A stretch of 64,000 bases of DNA, from positions 1,579,001 through 1,643,000 of the forward strand of contig NZ_CP010407.1 of NCBI RefSeq assembly GCF_000830005.1. The letters are read 5' to 3'. How positions within the stretch are numbered: position 1 is the first letter of the stretch; each line of letters begins with the position of its first letter. Made by a program: the position numbers and the translations under genes. Shown here in pieces: positions 33,251 to 41,763 of this stretch. The notes under the pieces were generated by a model. That model searched no databases and was not told the origin of the DNA. It saw only the letters and a list, made by a program, of their open reading frames with translations. This DNA is from Streptomyces vietnamensis (GTDB lineage: Bacteria > Actinomycetota > Actinomycetes > Streptomycetales > Streptomycetaceae).

Positions 33251-33337
33251 GCGGGGCTTCTTCCCCACCCCGCCCCTTCCCGAACGGGGGCAGGCCCCCG
33301 GCCCCCGTTCGGGAAGGGGCGGGGGAACAAGCCCCGC
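33251..33337. repeat. Large palindrome between ruvA and ruvB
   Basis: The core is a perfect 24-bp inverted repeat, 33268-33291 with 33301-33324, around a 9-nt loop. An outer 9-bp repeat (33251-33259 with 33329-33337) extends it to an 87-bp near-continuous hairpin. As a transcript it would form a very stable stem between ruvA and ruvB. It may be a strong attenuator or a palindromic repeat element. No coding. Confidence 0.85.
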
Positions 33338-33350
33338 GGAGCCGGGCCCG

Positions 33351-33980
33351 TCAGCGGGCTCGGTTCAGGGTCTGGAGGGCGGCTCTCAGGAGCTGCGGGA
33401 CCGGCGCCGAGCCGCCTCCGGCGATCGACTCCTCGGCCTGCGGCGTCACCGCCGCCACCGCCTCCTCCGCCTCGCGGCTCGCGTAGCCGAGGCCGATCAG
33501 CGCCGACAGGAGCTGCTCCGTCCAGGGGGCGGGGCCCGTGGCCGCACGCTGTGCGCCGACGAGTCCGCTGCTGCCCAGCGGGGCGCCGAGCTTGTCCTTC
33601 AGTTCGAGGAGGAGTTTCTGGGCGCCCTTCTTGCCGATGCCGGGGACGGCGGTGAGGGCCTTCTCGTCGCCGGTGGAGACGGCGAGGCGCAGCGCGTCGG
33701 GGCTGTGCACCCCGAGCATGGCCTGGGCGAGGCGGGGGCCGACGCCGCTGGCGGTCTGGAGGAGCTCGAAGACCTGCCGCTCGTCGTCGTCGGCGAAGCC
33801 GTACAGGGTGAGGGAGTCCTCGCGGACGACGAGGGAGGTGGCGAGCCGGGCATGCTCACCGAGGCGCAGGCCTGCGATGGTGTTCGGGGTGCACTGGACG
33901 GCCATGCCGACGCCCCCGACCTCGACGACGGCGGTCGTGGGGGCGAGGGCGGCGACCGGGCCGCTCACGAAGGCGATCAT
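33351..33980 (-). CDS. ruvA: Holliday junction helicase subunit RuvA
   Basis: 209-aa junction-binding protein. It has the N-terminal OB domain starting Met-Ile-Ala-Phe-Val-Ser-Gly, helix-hairpin-helix motifs (Ala-Ser-Gly-Val-Gly-Pro-Arg-Leu-Ala and Val-Pro-Gly-Ile-Gly-Lys-Lys), and a C-terminal domain that contacts RuvB. ATG at 33980 overlaps the ruvC TGA as ATGA, giving translational coupling. The palindrome lies just downstream. Confidence 0.96.
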   Translation of the reverse strand: MIAFVSGPVAALAPTTAVVEVGGVGMAVQCTPNTIAGLRLGEHARLATSLVVREDSLTLYGFADDDERQVFELLQTASGVGPRLAQAMLGVHSPDALRLAVSTGDEKALTAVPGIGKKGAQKLLLELKDKLGAPLGSSGLVGAQRAATGPAPWTEQLLSALIGLGYASREAEEAVAAVTPQAEESIAGGGSAPVPQLLRAALQTLNRAR

Positions 33981-34540
33981 CGGGTACGGCCTTTCACTGC
34001 GGAGGCGTGCTGGGCGACGGCCTGCTGGAGACGGTTCTGGGCGACGGCCTGCTGCAGGCGGTTCTGGGCGGGGGCCCGCCAGATGTGGCAGATGGCGAGG
34101 GCGAGGGCGTCGGCGGCGTCGGCCGGCTTGGGCGGGGCGGAGAGCCGGAGGATCCGGGTCACCATGGCCCCGACCTGGGCCTTGTCGGCGCGGCCGCTGC
34201 CGGTGACGGCGGCCTTGACCTCGCTGGGGGTGTGCAGGGCGACGGGGATGCCGCGCCGGGAGGCGCAGAGCATGGCGACCGCGCTGGCCTGGGCCGTGCC
34301 CATCACCGTACGGACGTTGTGCTGACTGAACACCCGCTCCACGGCGACGAGTTCGGGCGAGAAGCGGTCGATCCACTCCTCTATGCCGCGCTCGATGCCG
34401 ACGAGCCGCACGCCGATGTCGTCGTCCGCGGCGGTACGGACGACACCGACCCCGAGCATGGTCAGGGGCCGGCCGGCGACACCCTCGACGACGCCGACAC
34501 CGCACCGGGTCAGCCCTGGGTCCACCCCCAGTACGCGCAC
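33977..34540 (-). CDS. ruvC: Crossover junction endodeoxyribonuclease RuvC
   Basis: 187-aa resolvase. The catalytic acids are visible: Asp in Val-Leu-Gly-Val-Asp-Pro-Gly, Glu in Val-Ala-Val-Glu-Arg-Val-Phe, and the C-terminal Asp in Ala-Asp-Ala-Ala-Asp-Ala-Leu-Ala. The C-terminus has a tandem 9-residue duplication, Asn-Arg-Leu-Gln-Gln-Ala-Val-Ala-Gln, encoded by a 27-bp repeat around 34015-34070; it lies outside the nuclease core. GTG at 34540 with a GGGGG site. First gene of ruvC-ruvA-ruvB, 72 nt after yebC. Confidence 0.95.
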   Translation of the reverse strand: MRVLGVDPGLTRCGVGVVEGVAGRPLTMLGVGVVRTAADDDIGVRLVGIERGIEEWIDRFSPELVAVERVFSQHNVRTVMGTAQASAVAMLCASRRGIPVALHTPSEVKAAVTGSGRADKAQVGAMVTRILRLSAPPKPADAADALALAICHIWRAPAQNRLQQAVAQNRLQQAVAQHASAVKGRTR

Positions 34541-34612
34541 ACCGCCCCCTTCCTGATCACAAGCCCGTTCGCAAGTCTGTTTGCAGGCTATCCGCTGCCG
34601 AGAAGCCCGCGA

Positions 34613-35365
34613 TCAGGCGTCGACCTTCTCCATGACCTCGTCGCTGACGTCGAAGTTGGCGAAGACGTTCTGCACGTCGTCGCTGTCCTCCAGGGCGTCG
34701 ATCAGCTTGAACATCTTGCGCGCGCCCTCCTCGTCGAGCTCGACCTGCATGGTCGGGACGAACTGGGACTCGGCCGAGTCGTAGTCGATGCCGGCCGTCT
34801 GGAGGGCGGTGCGGACCGCGACCAGGTCGGTGGACTCGCTGATGACCTCGAAGTTCTCACCGAGGTCGTTGACCTCCTCGGCGCCCGCGTCGAGGACGAC
34901 CTCGAGGACGTCGTCCTCGGACAGCTCGCCCTTGGGGAGCACGACGACGCCCTTGCGGTTGAACAGGTACGAGACCGAGCCCGGGTCGGCCATGGAGCCG
35001 CCGTTGCGGGTCATGGCGACGCGCACGTCGGAGGCGGCGCGGTTGCGGTTGTCGGTGAGGCACTCGATGAGCACCGCGACACCGTTCGGGCCGTAGCCCT
35101 CGTACATGATCGTGTCGTAGTCGACGCCGCCGGCCTCGAGGCCGCCGCCGCGCTTGATCGCGGAGTCGATGTTCTTGTTCGGAACCGAGCTCTTCTTCGC
35201 CTTCTGGACGGCGTCGAACAGCGTCGGGTTGCCGTCCAGGTCGGCACCGCCGGTGCGGGCCGCGACCTCGATGTTCTTGATCAGCTTCGCGAAGAGCTTG
35301 CCGCGCTTGGCGTCGATCACGGCCTTCTTGTGCTTCGTCGTAGCCCATTTAGAGTGGCCGGACAT
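34613..35365 (-). CDS. YebC/PmpR family regulatory protein
   Basis: 250-aa protein of the YebC family, starting [14 protein letters not shown], with the central Tyr-Glu-Gly-Tyr-Gly-Pro-Asn-Gly-Val and an acidic C-terminal domain. Members act as transcription regulators or as translation factors easing ribosome stalling at proline-rich sequences; which applies here is not shown. Its position next to ruvC is conserved across bacteria. Confidence 0.95.
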   Translation of the reverse strand: MSGHSKWATTKHKKAVIDAKRGKLFAKLIKNIEVAARTGGADLDGNPTLFDAVQKAKKSSVPNKNIDSAIKRGGGLEAGGVDYDTIMYEGYGPNGVAVLIECLTDNRNRAASDVRVAMTRNGGSMADPGSVSYLFNRKGVVVLPKGELSEDDVLEVVLDAGAEEVNDLGENFEVISESTDLVAVRTALQTAGIDYDSAESQFVPTMQVELDEEGARKMFKLIDALEDSDDVQNVFANFDVSDEVMEKVDA

Positions 35366-35428
35366 CTGCCTGTCTCCTTCGCGTAACCAACTTCTTGAAC
35401 GAACCCCAGAGATCCTACCGGGATCGTG

Positions 35429-36016
35429 TCACCGTTCCGCGCGCACCATGTCCACGAACAGCTCGTGGATGCGGTGGTCGCCGGTGAGTTCGGGGTGGAA
35501 GGAGGTCGCGAGGGCCTTGCCCTGGCGGACGGCGACGATGTGGCCGTCGTGCTCGGCGAGCACCTCGACCTGGGCGCCGACGGACTCCACCCACGGGGCG
35601 CGGATGAAGACGCCTTCGACGGGGGAGTCGATCCCCGTCACGGTGACGCCCGCCTCGAAGGACTCGTTCTGCCGCCCGAAGGCGTTGCGGCGGACGATCA
35701 TGTCGATGCCGCCGAAGGTCTCCTGGCCCGAGCGCGGGTCGAGGATCTTGTCGGCGAGCATGATCAGACCGGCGCAGGTGCCGTACACGGGCATGCCGGC
35801 GGCGATGCGCTCGCGCAGCGGCTCCATCAGGCCGAAGAGGACGGCCAGCTTGGAGATGGTGGTGGACTCGCCACCGGGAATGACCAGGCCGTCGACCTCG
35901 GCGAGCTCCTCGGGGCGCCGGACCGGCCTGGCCACGGCGTCAGCCGCGGCCAGGGCGATCAGGTGCTCCCGTACGTCGCCCTGGAGGGCCAGGACACCGA
36001 TTACGGGCGTGCTCAT
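35429..36016 (-). CDS. pdxT: Pyridoxal 5'-phosphate synthase glutaminase subunit PdxT
   Basis: 195-aa class I glutaminase giving ammonia to PdxS. The nucleophile Cys is in Tyr-Gly-Thr-Cys-Ala-Gly, with the Pro-Gly-Gly-Glu-Ser-Thr-Thr motif before it and the His-x-Glu pair in Phe-His-Pro-Glu near the C-terminus. It starts 6 nt after the pdxS stop, so the two are cotranscribed. Confidence 0.96.
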   Translation of the reverse strand: MSTPVIGVLALQGDVREHLIALAAADAVARPVRRPEELAEVDGLVIPGGESTTISKLAVLFGLMEPLRERIAAGMPVYGTCAGLIMLADKILDPRSGQETFGGIDMIVRRNAFGRQNESFEAGVTVTGIDSPVEGVFIRAPWVESVGAQVEVLAEHDGHIVAVRQGKALATSFHPELTGDHRIHELFVDMVRAER

Positions 36017-36022
36017 GGGTGC

Positions 36023-36937
36023 TTACCAGCCCCGGTTCGCGTAGCGCTCGGACTCGGGGAGGGTGTCGCAGTTGATGCCGACCATGGCCTCGCCCAGGTT
36101 GCGGGAGGCGTCCGCGATGACCTTCGGGTCGTCGTAGAAGGTGGTGGCCTTCACGATGGCGGCGGCGCGCTTGGCCGGGTCGCCCGACTTGAAGATGCCG
36201 GAGCCGACGAAGACGCCCTCGGCGCCGAGCTGGCGCATGAGCGCGGCGTCGGCGGGGGTGGCGACACCACCGGCGGAGAACAGCACGACCGGCAGCTTGC
36301 CGAGCTCGGCGACCTCCTTGACGAGCTCGTACGGGGCGCGCAGCTCCTTGGCCGCGGCGAACAGCTCGTTGTTGTCGAAGCCGCGCAGCTTGGCGATCTC
36401 GTTCTTGATCTGGCGCAGGTGACGGACGGCCTCGACGACGTTGCCGGTGCCGGCCTCGCCCTTGGAGCGGATCATGGCCGCGCCCTCGGCGATGCGGCGC
36501 AGGGCCTCGCCCAGGTTGGTGGCGCCACAGACGAAGGGGGTCGTGAAGGCCCACTTGTCGGAGTGGTTGATCTCGTCGGCCGGGGTCAGGACCTCGGACT
36601 CGTCGATGTAGTCGACGCCGAGGGACTGCAGGACCTGGGCCTCGACGAAGTGGCCGATGCGGGACTTGGCCATGACCGGGATGGAGACCGCGCCGATGAT
36701 CTCCTCGATCATGTTCGGGTCGGACATGCGGGCGACGCCGCCGTCCTTGCGGATGTCCGCGGGGACCCGCTCCAGGGCCATGACGGCCACGGCGCCGGCG
36801 TCCTCGGCGATCTTCGCCTGCTCGGCGTTGACCACGTCCATGATCACGCCGCCCTTGAGCTGCTCGGCCATGCCGCGCTTCACGCGCGCGGTGCCGGTCT
36901 CGGGGGACTGGAAGCTGGTGGAAGGCGTGGTGGACAC
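36023..36937 (-). CDS. pdxS: Pyridoxal 5'-phosphate synthase subunit PdxS
   Basis: 304-aa TIM-barrel synthase making PLP from ribose 5-phosphate, glyceraldehyde 3-phosphate and ammonia. Family motifs: Val-Lys-Arg-Gly-Met-Ala-Glu, Gly-Gly-Val-Ile-Met-Asp-Val, the catalytic lysine in Met-Ala-Lys-Ser-Arg, and Gly-Ser-Gly-Ile-Phe. GTG at 36937 with GAGG 5-6 nt upstream; an upstream ATG reading has no homology. A perfect inverted repeat at 36995-37021 lies 58 bp upstream, suggesting control by a MocR-type regulator (PdxR) or another repressor. Confidence 0.97.
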   Translation of the reverse strand: MSTTPSTSFQSPETGTARVKRGMAEQLKGGVIMDVVNAEQAKIAEDAGAVAVMALERVPADIRKDGGVARMSDPNMIEEIIGAVSIPVMAKSRIGHFVEAQVLQSLGVDYIDESEVLTPADEINHSDKWAFTTPFVCGATNLGEALRRIAEGAAMIRSKGEAGTGNVVEAVRHLRQIKNEIAKLRGFDNNELFAAAKELRAPYELVKEVAELGKLPVVLFSAGGVATPADAALMRQLGAEGVFVGSGIFKSGDPAKRAAAIVKATTFYDDPKVIADASRNLGEAMVGINCDTLPESERYANRGW

Positions 36938-36994
36938 GGATACCTCACTCGTGACAACGGGGTTGACGACAAGATGAGGAAACAGGCCACCTGC

Positions 36995-37021
36995 GGTCCA
37001 CATCAAGGGCCAATGTGGACC
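36995..37021. promoter_or_regulatory. Palindromic operator candidate upstream of pdxST
   Basis: Perfect inverted repeat: GGTCCACAT at 36995-37003 and ATGTGGACC at 37013-37021, separated by 9 bp. It lies 58 bp before the pdxS GTG and 29 bp beyond the end of the LemA-like gene. The geometry fits a dimeric regulator. PdxR, a MocR-family regulator of pdxST in other Gram-positive bacteria, is the natural candidate, but no pdxR gene is in the window, so this is inference. Confidence 0.6.
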
Positions 37022-37050
37022 CGGTGGATCGTTTTCCCAGGTTACGAGGG

Positions 37051-37593
37051 TCAGGTCGGACGATCAGCAAGGGCGACGGGCGGCTCGTCGTCCATTTCGA
37101 AGGCGAGCGGGAAGGGCGCGTGGCCTGCGAGGCGGAACCAGCGGACCTTGCGGTGGCGGCGCAGGGCGCGGGCCGCCCGGACGGCGTCGTTGTGGAAGCG
37201 GCGGGCCATCGGGACGCGGCGGACGGCCTGCGCGAGCTCGCCCGCGGCCTCCTCGCCGCCGGGCGCCTGCCGTACGAGCTCCACCTGCTCGGGCTCGCCG
37301 AAGACGGCCCGCAGTGCCTGGCTCAGCTCGCTCTCGGCGACCTCCCGCTGGTCCTCCTCGGCCTGCCGGGCGGCGTGCGCGGCCTCGTAAAGGACGATCG
37401 AGGCCGCTGGGTCCAGTACGCCGGAGGTGGCGAGCTCCTGGGTGACCGAGGCCCGGCGCAGGAGCTGCGCGTCCAGGGCGGCGCGGGCGGCGTCGATGCG
37501 GGAGTGCAGCCGGTCGAGCCGCCCGGCGGTCCAGCTCAGATAGACGCCGATGAGGATCAGCGCGACGACGGTCCAGATCAGGGTTTCGGTCAC
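37051..37593 (-). CDS. LemA-like membrane protein
   Basis: 180-aa protein. One N-terminal transmembrane helix (about residues 5-22, [10 protein letters not shown]) is followed by long amphipathic helices and a C-terminal segment (Arg-Arg-Phe-His-Asn-Asp-Ala-Val ending in Pro-Phe-Pro-Leu-Ala-Phe) that resembles the end of LemA proteins. Function unknown. GTG at 37593; a longer in-frame start (37635) lies within the upstream gene's end and is not supported. It is 11 nt after the MBL hydrolase stop, so the pair is an operon. Confidence 0.8.
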   Translation of the reverse strand: MTETLIWTVVALILIGVYLSWTAGRLDRLHSRIDAARAALDAQLLRRASVTQELATSGVLDPAASIVLYEAAHAARQAEEDQREVAESELSQALRAVFGEPEQVELVRQAPGGEEAAGELAQAVRRVPMARRFHNDAVRAARALRRHRKVRWFRLAGHAPFPLAFEMDDEPPVALADRPT

Positions 37594-37604
37594 GGGCGCA
37601 CAGG

Positions 37605-38240
37605 CTACCGGGGCGGTGGCAGCACACCTTCCCAAAGGTCACGGTCGTGGGCGAACAGGACACGCGCGGGGCGGCCGCCGGCGAGCTCGCCGAGCCGGTC
37701 GAGCCAGGGCAGGTAGGGGGTCCCGAACTCGTGGGCGAAGTCGTACGCCTGACCCGCGAGGACCGTGATCCGGTCGCCGTGGTCGAGGACGAGCGACTGG
37801 TGGCCGTCGGTGTGCCCGGGGGTCGGCACGATCCGGATGCCGGGCCCGATCTCGTGCTCGCCGTCGATCTCCTCGTACCGGACGCCGGGCAGGAGCGAGT
37901 CGATGGTGTACCCGCCGGCGCGGGCGACGGCGAGCTCCTTGCGCTGCACGAGGACGGGCGTCGCGGGAAAGAGCTGGTTGCCGCCGATGTGATCGAAGTG
38001 CAGGTGGCAGTTGACGACGAGGTCGACGTCCGCCGGGCCTACGGGCAGGGGGTGCCGGACGGGTCGGTAGTGCGCGTCGGTCTCCGGGGACCCGGTCCCC
38101 ATGCCGGTGTCGAAGAGCAGCCGCACGCCCGCGTGGCGCACGAGATACCCGAGAACGGGCTCCACGCGGGCGTGGGGTCCTTCCCACTCGTGGGCGGGGC
38201 GGGTGAAGTGCCCGAGGTCGAGCCGGGTGATCGCATCCAT
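37605..38240 (-). CDS. MBL-fold metallo-hydrolase (lactonase-like)
   Basis: 211-aa metallo-beta-lactamase-fold protein with the zinc motif Cys-His-Leu-His-Phe-Asp-His (about 78-84), the ligand His in Pro-Thr-Pro-Gly-His-Thr (about 139-144), and a later His near Phe-Ala-His-Asp. It resembles the family that contains N-acyl-homoserine lactonases (AHL lactonase-like), but the substrate is unknown. ATG at 38240 with AGGGTG 6 nt upstream. The 519 bp upstream are non-coding and full of repeats. Confidence 0.85.
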   Translation of the reverse strand: MDAITRLDLGHFTRPAHEWEGPHARVEPVLGYLVRHAGVRLLFDTGMGTGSPETDAHYRPVRHPLPVGPADVDLVVNCHLHFDHIGGNQLFPATPVLVQRKELAVARAGGYTIDSLLPGVRYEEIDGEHEIGPGIRIVPTPGHTDGHQSLVLDHGDRITVLAGQAYDFAHEFGTPYLPWLDRLGELAGGRPARVLFAHDRDLWEGVLPPPR

Positions 38241-38759
38241 ACGGGCACCCTGCCCGCCGGCCCCCGTCGTGGGCAATCGTTTCCGCCAGGGCGATGCCCG
38301 CCCGGACGCCGCCGCCCCCGTTGTGGGCAATCGTTCCGCTGGGGCGGCGCCCACCCGTACGGCGCCCGCCCCGTTGCCGGCGCCTCGTGCCGCCCCCGTT
38401 GTGGGCAATCGTTCCGCTGGGGCAAGGGGGTCCCCCCTGCTCGAGCGAAGCCGAGAGCTTGGGGGAGGGTGGGCACAACGGGCCCGCGCCCTGCCGGCGC
38501 CCGAGGCTTCCGCGCCTGAACCCGCACGTGCGGTGCGGCGCGCTGGCGGTGCGGGTCCAGGCTCGGAACGCGGAGGCGCCGCTGAAGGGCGCCGTCCCGT
38601 GTGCCCACCCGTCCCGCCCCAGCGGGACGATTGCCCACACGGAGGCGGGGCACCACCCAGCCGGGTGCGGGCCCACACGGGCGGGCGGCGAAGAGCACCG
38701 CCCAGCCAGGCGCGGGCTCGCGCGGGGGTGGGGTGCAGGGGGCCGGGCGGGCTTCGGGG
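38241..38759. repeat. Gene-free region with dispersed Streptomyces repeats
   Basis: No gene is supportable here. A sequence with the core gtgggcaatcgtt occurs directly at 38264-38287, 38318-38345 and 38396-38423, and once inverted (diverged) at 38616-38642. Copies 2 and 3 are identical over 28 bp. A further imperfect hairpin, with ccccc and ggggg arms around a ctcg-agcgaagc-cgag core, spans 38433-38465. I recall this core as a common intergenic repeat in Streptomyces, which suggests a REP-like element family. Located between pimA and the MBL hydrolase gene. Confidence 0.8.
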
Positions 38760-39914
38760 CTACAGGCCCAGGCGGGCTCGCAGGCCGCCCGTTCGTTCGT
38801 CCGTGTCCACCGCCGCCGCCCCGTCCGTCACCGTCTCGTACACCGCGAGGATGTCCGCCCCGACCGTCGCCCAGTCGAAGCGCCGCACATGGGCCGAGCC
38901 CCGGGCGCTGAGCTCCTTGCGGCGCGGTGCGTCCCCGAGGAGCGCGATCGCCGCGTCCGCGAGCGCGTCGGCGTCCTCGTTGGCGAAGAGTTCGCCGGCC
39001 GCGCCCTGGTCGAGGACCTGCGCGAAGGCGTCCAGGTCGGAGGCGAGGACCGGCGCGCCGGCCGACAGGGCCTCGACGAGGATGATGCCGAAGCTCTCGC
39101 CGCCGGTGTTGGGCGCCACGTACACGTCGACGCTGCGCAGCAGCCGCGCCTTGTCCTCGTCGCTGACCATGCCGAGGAATTCGACGCGCGAGCGCATCTC
39201 GGCCGGGAGCGAGGCGACCGCCTCCTCCTCGTCACCGCGTCCGGCCACGAGCAGCCGGGCGCCCGGCCGTTCGGTGAGGATCTTCGGGAGGGCCCGCATG
39301 AGGACGGGCAGGCCCTTGCGGGGCTCGTCGATGCGGCCGATGAAGCCGAGCGTCTCGCCCTGCCACTCCTTCTTCGGTTCGGCGCGGGCGAAGAAGTCGA
39401 CGTCGACGCCGTTGGGGATGACGACGGCGTCGCCGCCCAGGTGCTCCACCAGCGTCCGGCGCGCGTACTCGCTGACCGCGATGCGGGCGCTGATCTTCTC
39501 CAGGGCGGGCTGGAGGATCGGATACGCGGCGATCATGGCCCGTGAGCGCGGGTTCGAGGTGTGGAAGGTGGCCACGATCGGCCCCTGCGCCGCCCAGCAG
39601 GTGAGCAGTCCGAGCGACGGCGAGGTCGGCTCGTGGATGTGGACGACGTCGAAGGTGCCGTCGTGCAGCCAGCGGCGGACCCGCGCGGCGGAGAGGAAGC
39701 CGAAGCTGAGCCGGGCCACCGAGCCGTTGTACGAGACCGGAACGGCCCTCCCGGCCGAGACGACGTACGGCGGGAGCGGCGTGTCGTCGTCGGCGGGGGC
39801 GAGGACGGAGACCTCGTGGCCGAGCCGGATGAGGTGCTCGGCGAGGTCGCGGATGTGGAACTGGACGCCGCCCGGCACGTCCCAGGAGTACGGGCAGACG
39901 ATCCCGATCTTCAC
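38760..39914 (-). CDS. pimA: Phosphatidylinositol mannosyltransferase PimA-like
   Basis: 384-aa GT4-type glycosyltransferase that adds mannose from GDP-mannose to phosphatidylinositol. It starts Lys-Ile-Gly-Ile-Val-Cys-Pro-Tyr-Ser-Trp-Asp-Val-Pro-Gly-Gly-Val-Gln, has Val-Val-His-Ile-His-Glu-Pro, the nucleotide-sugar region Gly-Phe-Ile-Gly-Arg-Ile-Asp-Glu-Pro-Arg-Lys-Gly, and the EX7E-like Glu-Ser-Phe-Gly-Ile-Ile-Leu-Val-Glu-Ala. GTG at 39914 overlaps the acyltransferase TGA. It completes the pgsA-acyltransferase-pimA operon, as in mycobacteria. Confidence 0.94.
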   Translation of the reverse strand: MKIGIVCPYSWDVPGGVQFHIRDLAEHLIRLGHEVSVLAPADDDTPLPPYVVSAGRAVPVSYNGSVARLSFGFLSAARVRRWLHDGTFDVVHIHEPTSPSLGLLTCWAAQGPIVATFHTSNPRSRAMIAAYPILQPALEKISARIAVSEYARRTLVEHLGGDAVVIPNGVDVDFFARAEPKKEWQGETLGFIGRIDEPRKGLPVLMRALPKILTERPGARLLVAGRGDEEEAVASLPAEMRSRVEFLGMVSDEDKARLLRSVDVYVAPNTGGESFGIILVEALSAGAPVLASDLDAFAQVLDQGAAGELFANEDADALADAAIALLGDAPRRKELSARGSAHVRRFDWATVGADILAVYETVTDGAAAVDTDERTGGLRARLGL

Positions 39915-40825
39915 GCGCCCGGTCCCTCCCGCTCGTCCAGGTCCGAGAGCCACAGTCGTTGCAGCATGTGCCAGTCCTCCGGGTGGTCCGCGATGCCTCC
40001 GGCGAACGCGTCGGCGAGCGCCTGTGTCATCACGGACGTCTTCTCGGCCCGCGTACCTGACTCGGGTACGTCGATCGGTGCGTGGATCTGCCCCTTCATG
40101 ACCGACGTGTCGTCGTACCAGAGCGTCACGGGCAGCAGCAGCGCGCCCGTCTGCTGGGCGAGGATCGCCGGGCCCGCCGGCATCCGTGCCGTGTCCCCGA
40201 AGAACGTGACCTCGGTGCCGGAGGCGGACAGGTCGCGGTCGGCGACGAGGCAGACCAGGCCGCCGGCCCGCAGCCGCCGTGCGAGGGTGCCGAAGGCGGA
40301 GCCGCCGGTGTGCGGCAGGACCTCCATGCCGAGGGACTCGCGGTAGGCGACGAACCGGTCGTACAGGGACTCCGGCTTGAGCCGCTCCGCGACCGTGGTG
40401 AACGGCACGCCGACCGAGCGGGTCACCCACACGCCCGCGAGGTCCCAGTTCGCCAGGTGCGGCAGGGCGAGGATGACCCCGCGCCCGGAGGCGAGGCCCT
40501 CCTCCAGGTAGTGGCGGTCCTTGATGTCGATGGACCGCTCGACCCGCTCCTTGCTCCAGGTCGGCAGCCGGAAGGACTCCATCCAGTACCGCATGTACGA
40601 GCGCATGCCGGCCTGCGACAGCTCGGCGAGCCGCTCGGGCGTGGCGTCCGGCACCACGCGCGCGAGGTTGGACTCCAGCCGCAGGACGCTCTTGCCGCGC
40701 CGCTTCCACGCGAGGTCGGCGATCCGTCGGCCGAGGCCCGTCGCCACCGGTTCCGGCAGCTTCTTCACGGTCGCCCAGCCGGCGCCGTACAGCCCGTCGC
40801 TCAGGCGTTCCTTCAGGGTGCTCAC
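39911..40825 (-). CDS. Phosphatidylinositol mannoside acyltransferase
   Basis: 304-aa lysophospholipid-acyltransferase-like (LpxL/HtrB) protein. The acceptor-binding motif His-Leu-Ala-Asn-Trp-Asp has the Hx4D form. Val-Ala-Asp-Arg-Asp-Leu is the second block, and a Pro-Ala-Gly-Pro-Ala segment follows. From the pgsA-pimA context it should acylate PIM like the mycobacterial Rv2611c protein. GTG at 40825 overlaps the pgsA TGA; its own stop overlaps pimA. Hydrophobic regions suggest peripheral membrane binding. Confidence 0.92.
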   Translation of the reverse strand: MSTLKERLSDGLYGAGWATVKKLPEPVATGLGRRIADLAWKRRGKSVLRLESNLARVVPDATPERLAELSQAGMRSYMRYWMESFRLPTWSKERVERSIDIKDRHYLEEGLASGRGVILALPHLANWDLAGVWVTRSVGVPFTTVAERLKPESLYDRFVAYRESLGMEVLPHTGGSAFGTLARRLRAGGLVCLVADRDLSASGTEVTFFGDTARMPAGPAILAQQTGALLLPVTLWYDDTSVMKGQIHAPIDVPESGTRAEKTSVMTQALADAFAGGIADHPEDWHMLQRLWLSDLDEREGPGA

Positions 40826-41484
40826 GAGGCCGCACCGCCGCCCCCGGCCGTGGCGGCGTCCGCCTCGGCCGATTCCCGGCGCACGGTCACGACCCGCTGG
40901 CCCAGGGTCACGGCGCTGCCGACGGCCACGATCCACAGGGCGATCGGGAGCAGGACCTCGATCCCGGGGACGCCGAACTTGTGGAGTCCGGCGAGGCCGG
41001 CGGCGACCAGCGAGATCACCAGGCGCTCGGCGCGCTCGACCAGGCCGTTCACGGCGACGGGCAGGCCAATCGATTCGCCGCGGGCCTTGGTGTACGAGAC
41101 GACCTGGCCGCTCGCCAGGCAGAAGATCGCCACGGCGCACAGGATGTTGTCGTCGCCCTTGCCGGCGTACCAGAGCGCGAAGCCGCCGAAGATCGCGCCG
41201 TCGGCGACCCGGTCGAGCGTCGAGTCGAGGAAGGCTCCCCACCGGCTGGAGATCCCCGCCTGCCGGGCCATGTTGCCGTCGACGAGGTCGGAGAAGACGA
41301 ACAGGGTGATGACGATCGTTCCCCAGAAGAACTCTCCGCGGGGGAAGAAGACCAGCGCACCGGCCATCACCCCCGCCGTGCCGATGAGCGTGACCGCGTC
41401 GGGGCTGACGCCCCGGCGGAGCAGAAACGCGGCGAACGGTGTGAGGACACGCGTGAAAAAGGCACGCGCGTACTTGTTCAGCAT
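40822..41484 (-). CDS. pgsA: Phosphatidylinositol phosphate synthase (CDP-alcohol phosphotransferase)
   Basis: 220-aa membrane enzyme with about six helices. The CDP-alcohol phosphotransferase signature D-x2-D-G-x2-A-R-x8-G-x3-D-x3-D is complete, starting Asp-Leu-Val-Asp-Gly-Asn-Met-Ala-Arg. In actinobacteria this gene (Rv2612c-type) makes phosphatidylinositol phosphate from CDP-DAG and inositol phosphate. ATG at 41484. First gene of the PIM operon and divergent from the EF-G2-like gene. Confidence 0.95.
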   Translation of the reverse strand: MLNKYARAFFTRVLTPFAAFLLRRGVSPDAVTLIGTAGVMAGALVFFPRGEFFWGTIVITLFVFSDLVDGNMARQAGISSRWGAFLDSTLDRVADGAIFGGFALWYAGKGDDNILCAVAIFCLASGQVVSYTKARGESIGLPVAVNGLVERAERLVISLVAAGLAGLHKFGVPGIEVLLPIALWIVAVGSAVTLGQRVVTVRRESAEADAATAGGGGAAS

Positions 41485-41763
41485 GGCCTTCCCGAGGTTC
41501 GGTGGGCCGCGCGGCCCCTACGACCACCGGCTCACCCATCGTAGCCACGCGCGTCCCGGCGCACCGGAGGGCACCCGCCCCGCCGCGTCGGCGTCCCTCC
41601 GGGGGCCTCCGGGATGTACGACGTATGGACGCTTCCTGGCGTCGGTGCAAAGCTCGAAGGACCACCGCGGGCACCGCTGGAGCCGTACCGCGACACACCA
41701 CTCCCCCGCGCCCGCGTCCCGCCGCACCGTGCGAGCACTGTGAGCAGTCGGGAGGAACACATC

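Noticed and set aside
41485..41763. Gene in the gap between pgsA and the EF-G2-like gene
   Set aside because: 279 bp with no reading frame supported by a ribosome site; taken as a divergent promoter region, though no clear -35/-10 was found.
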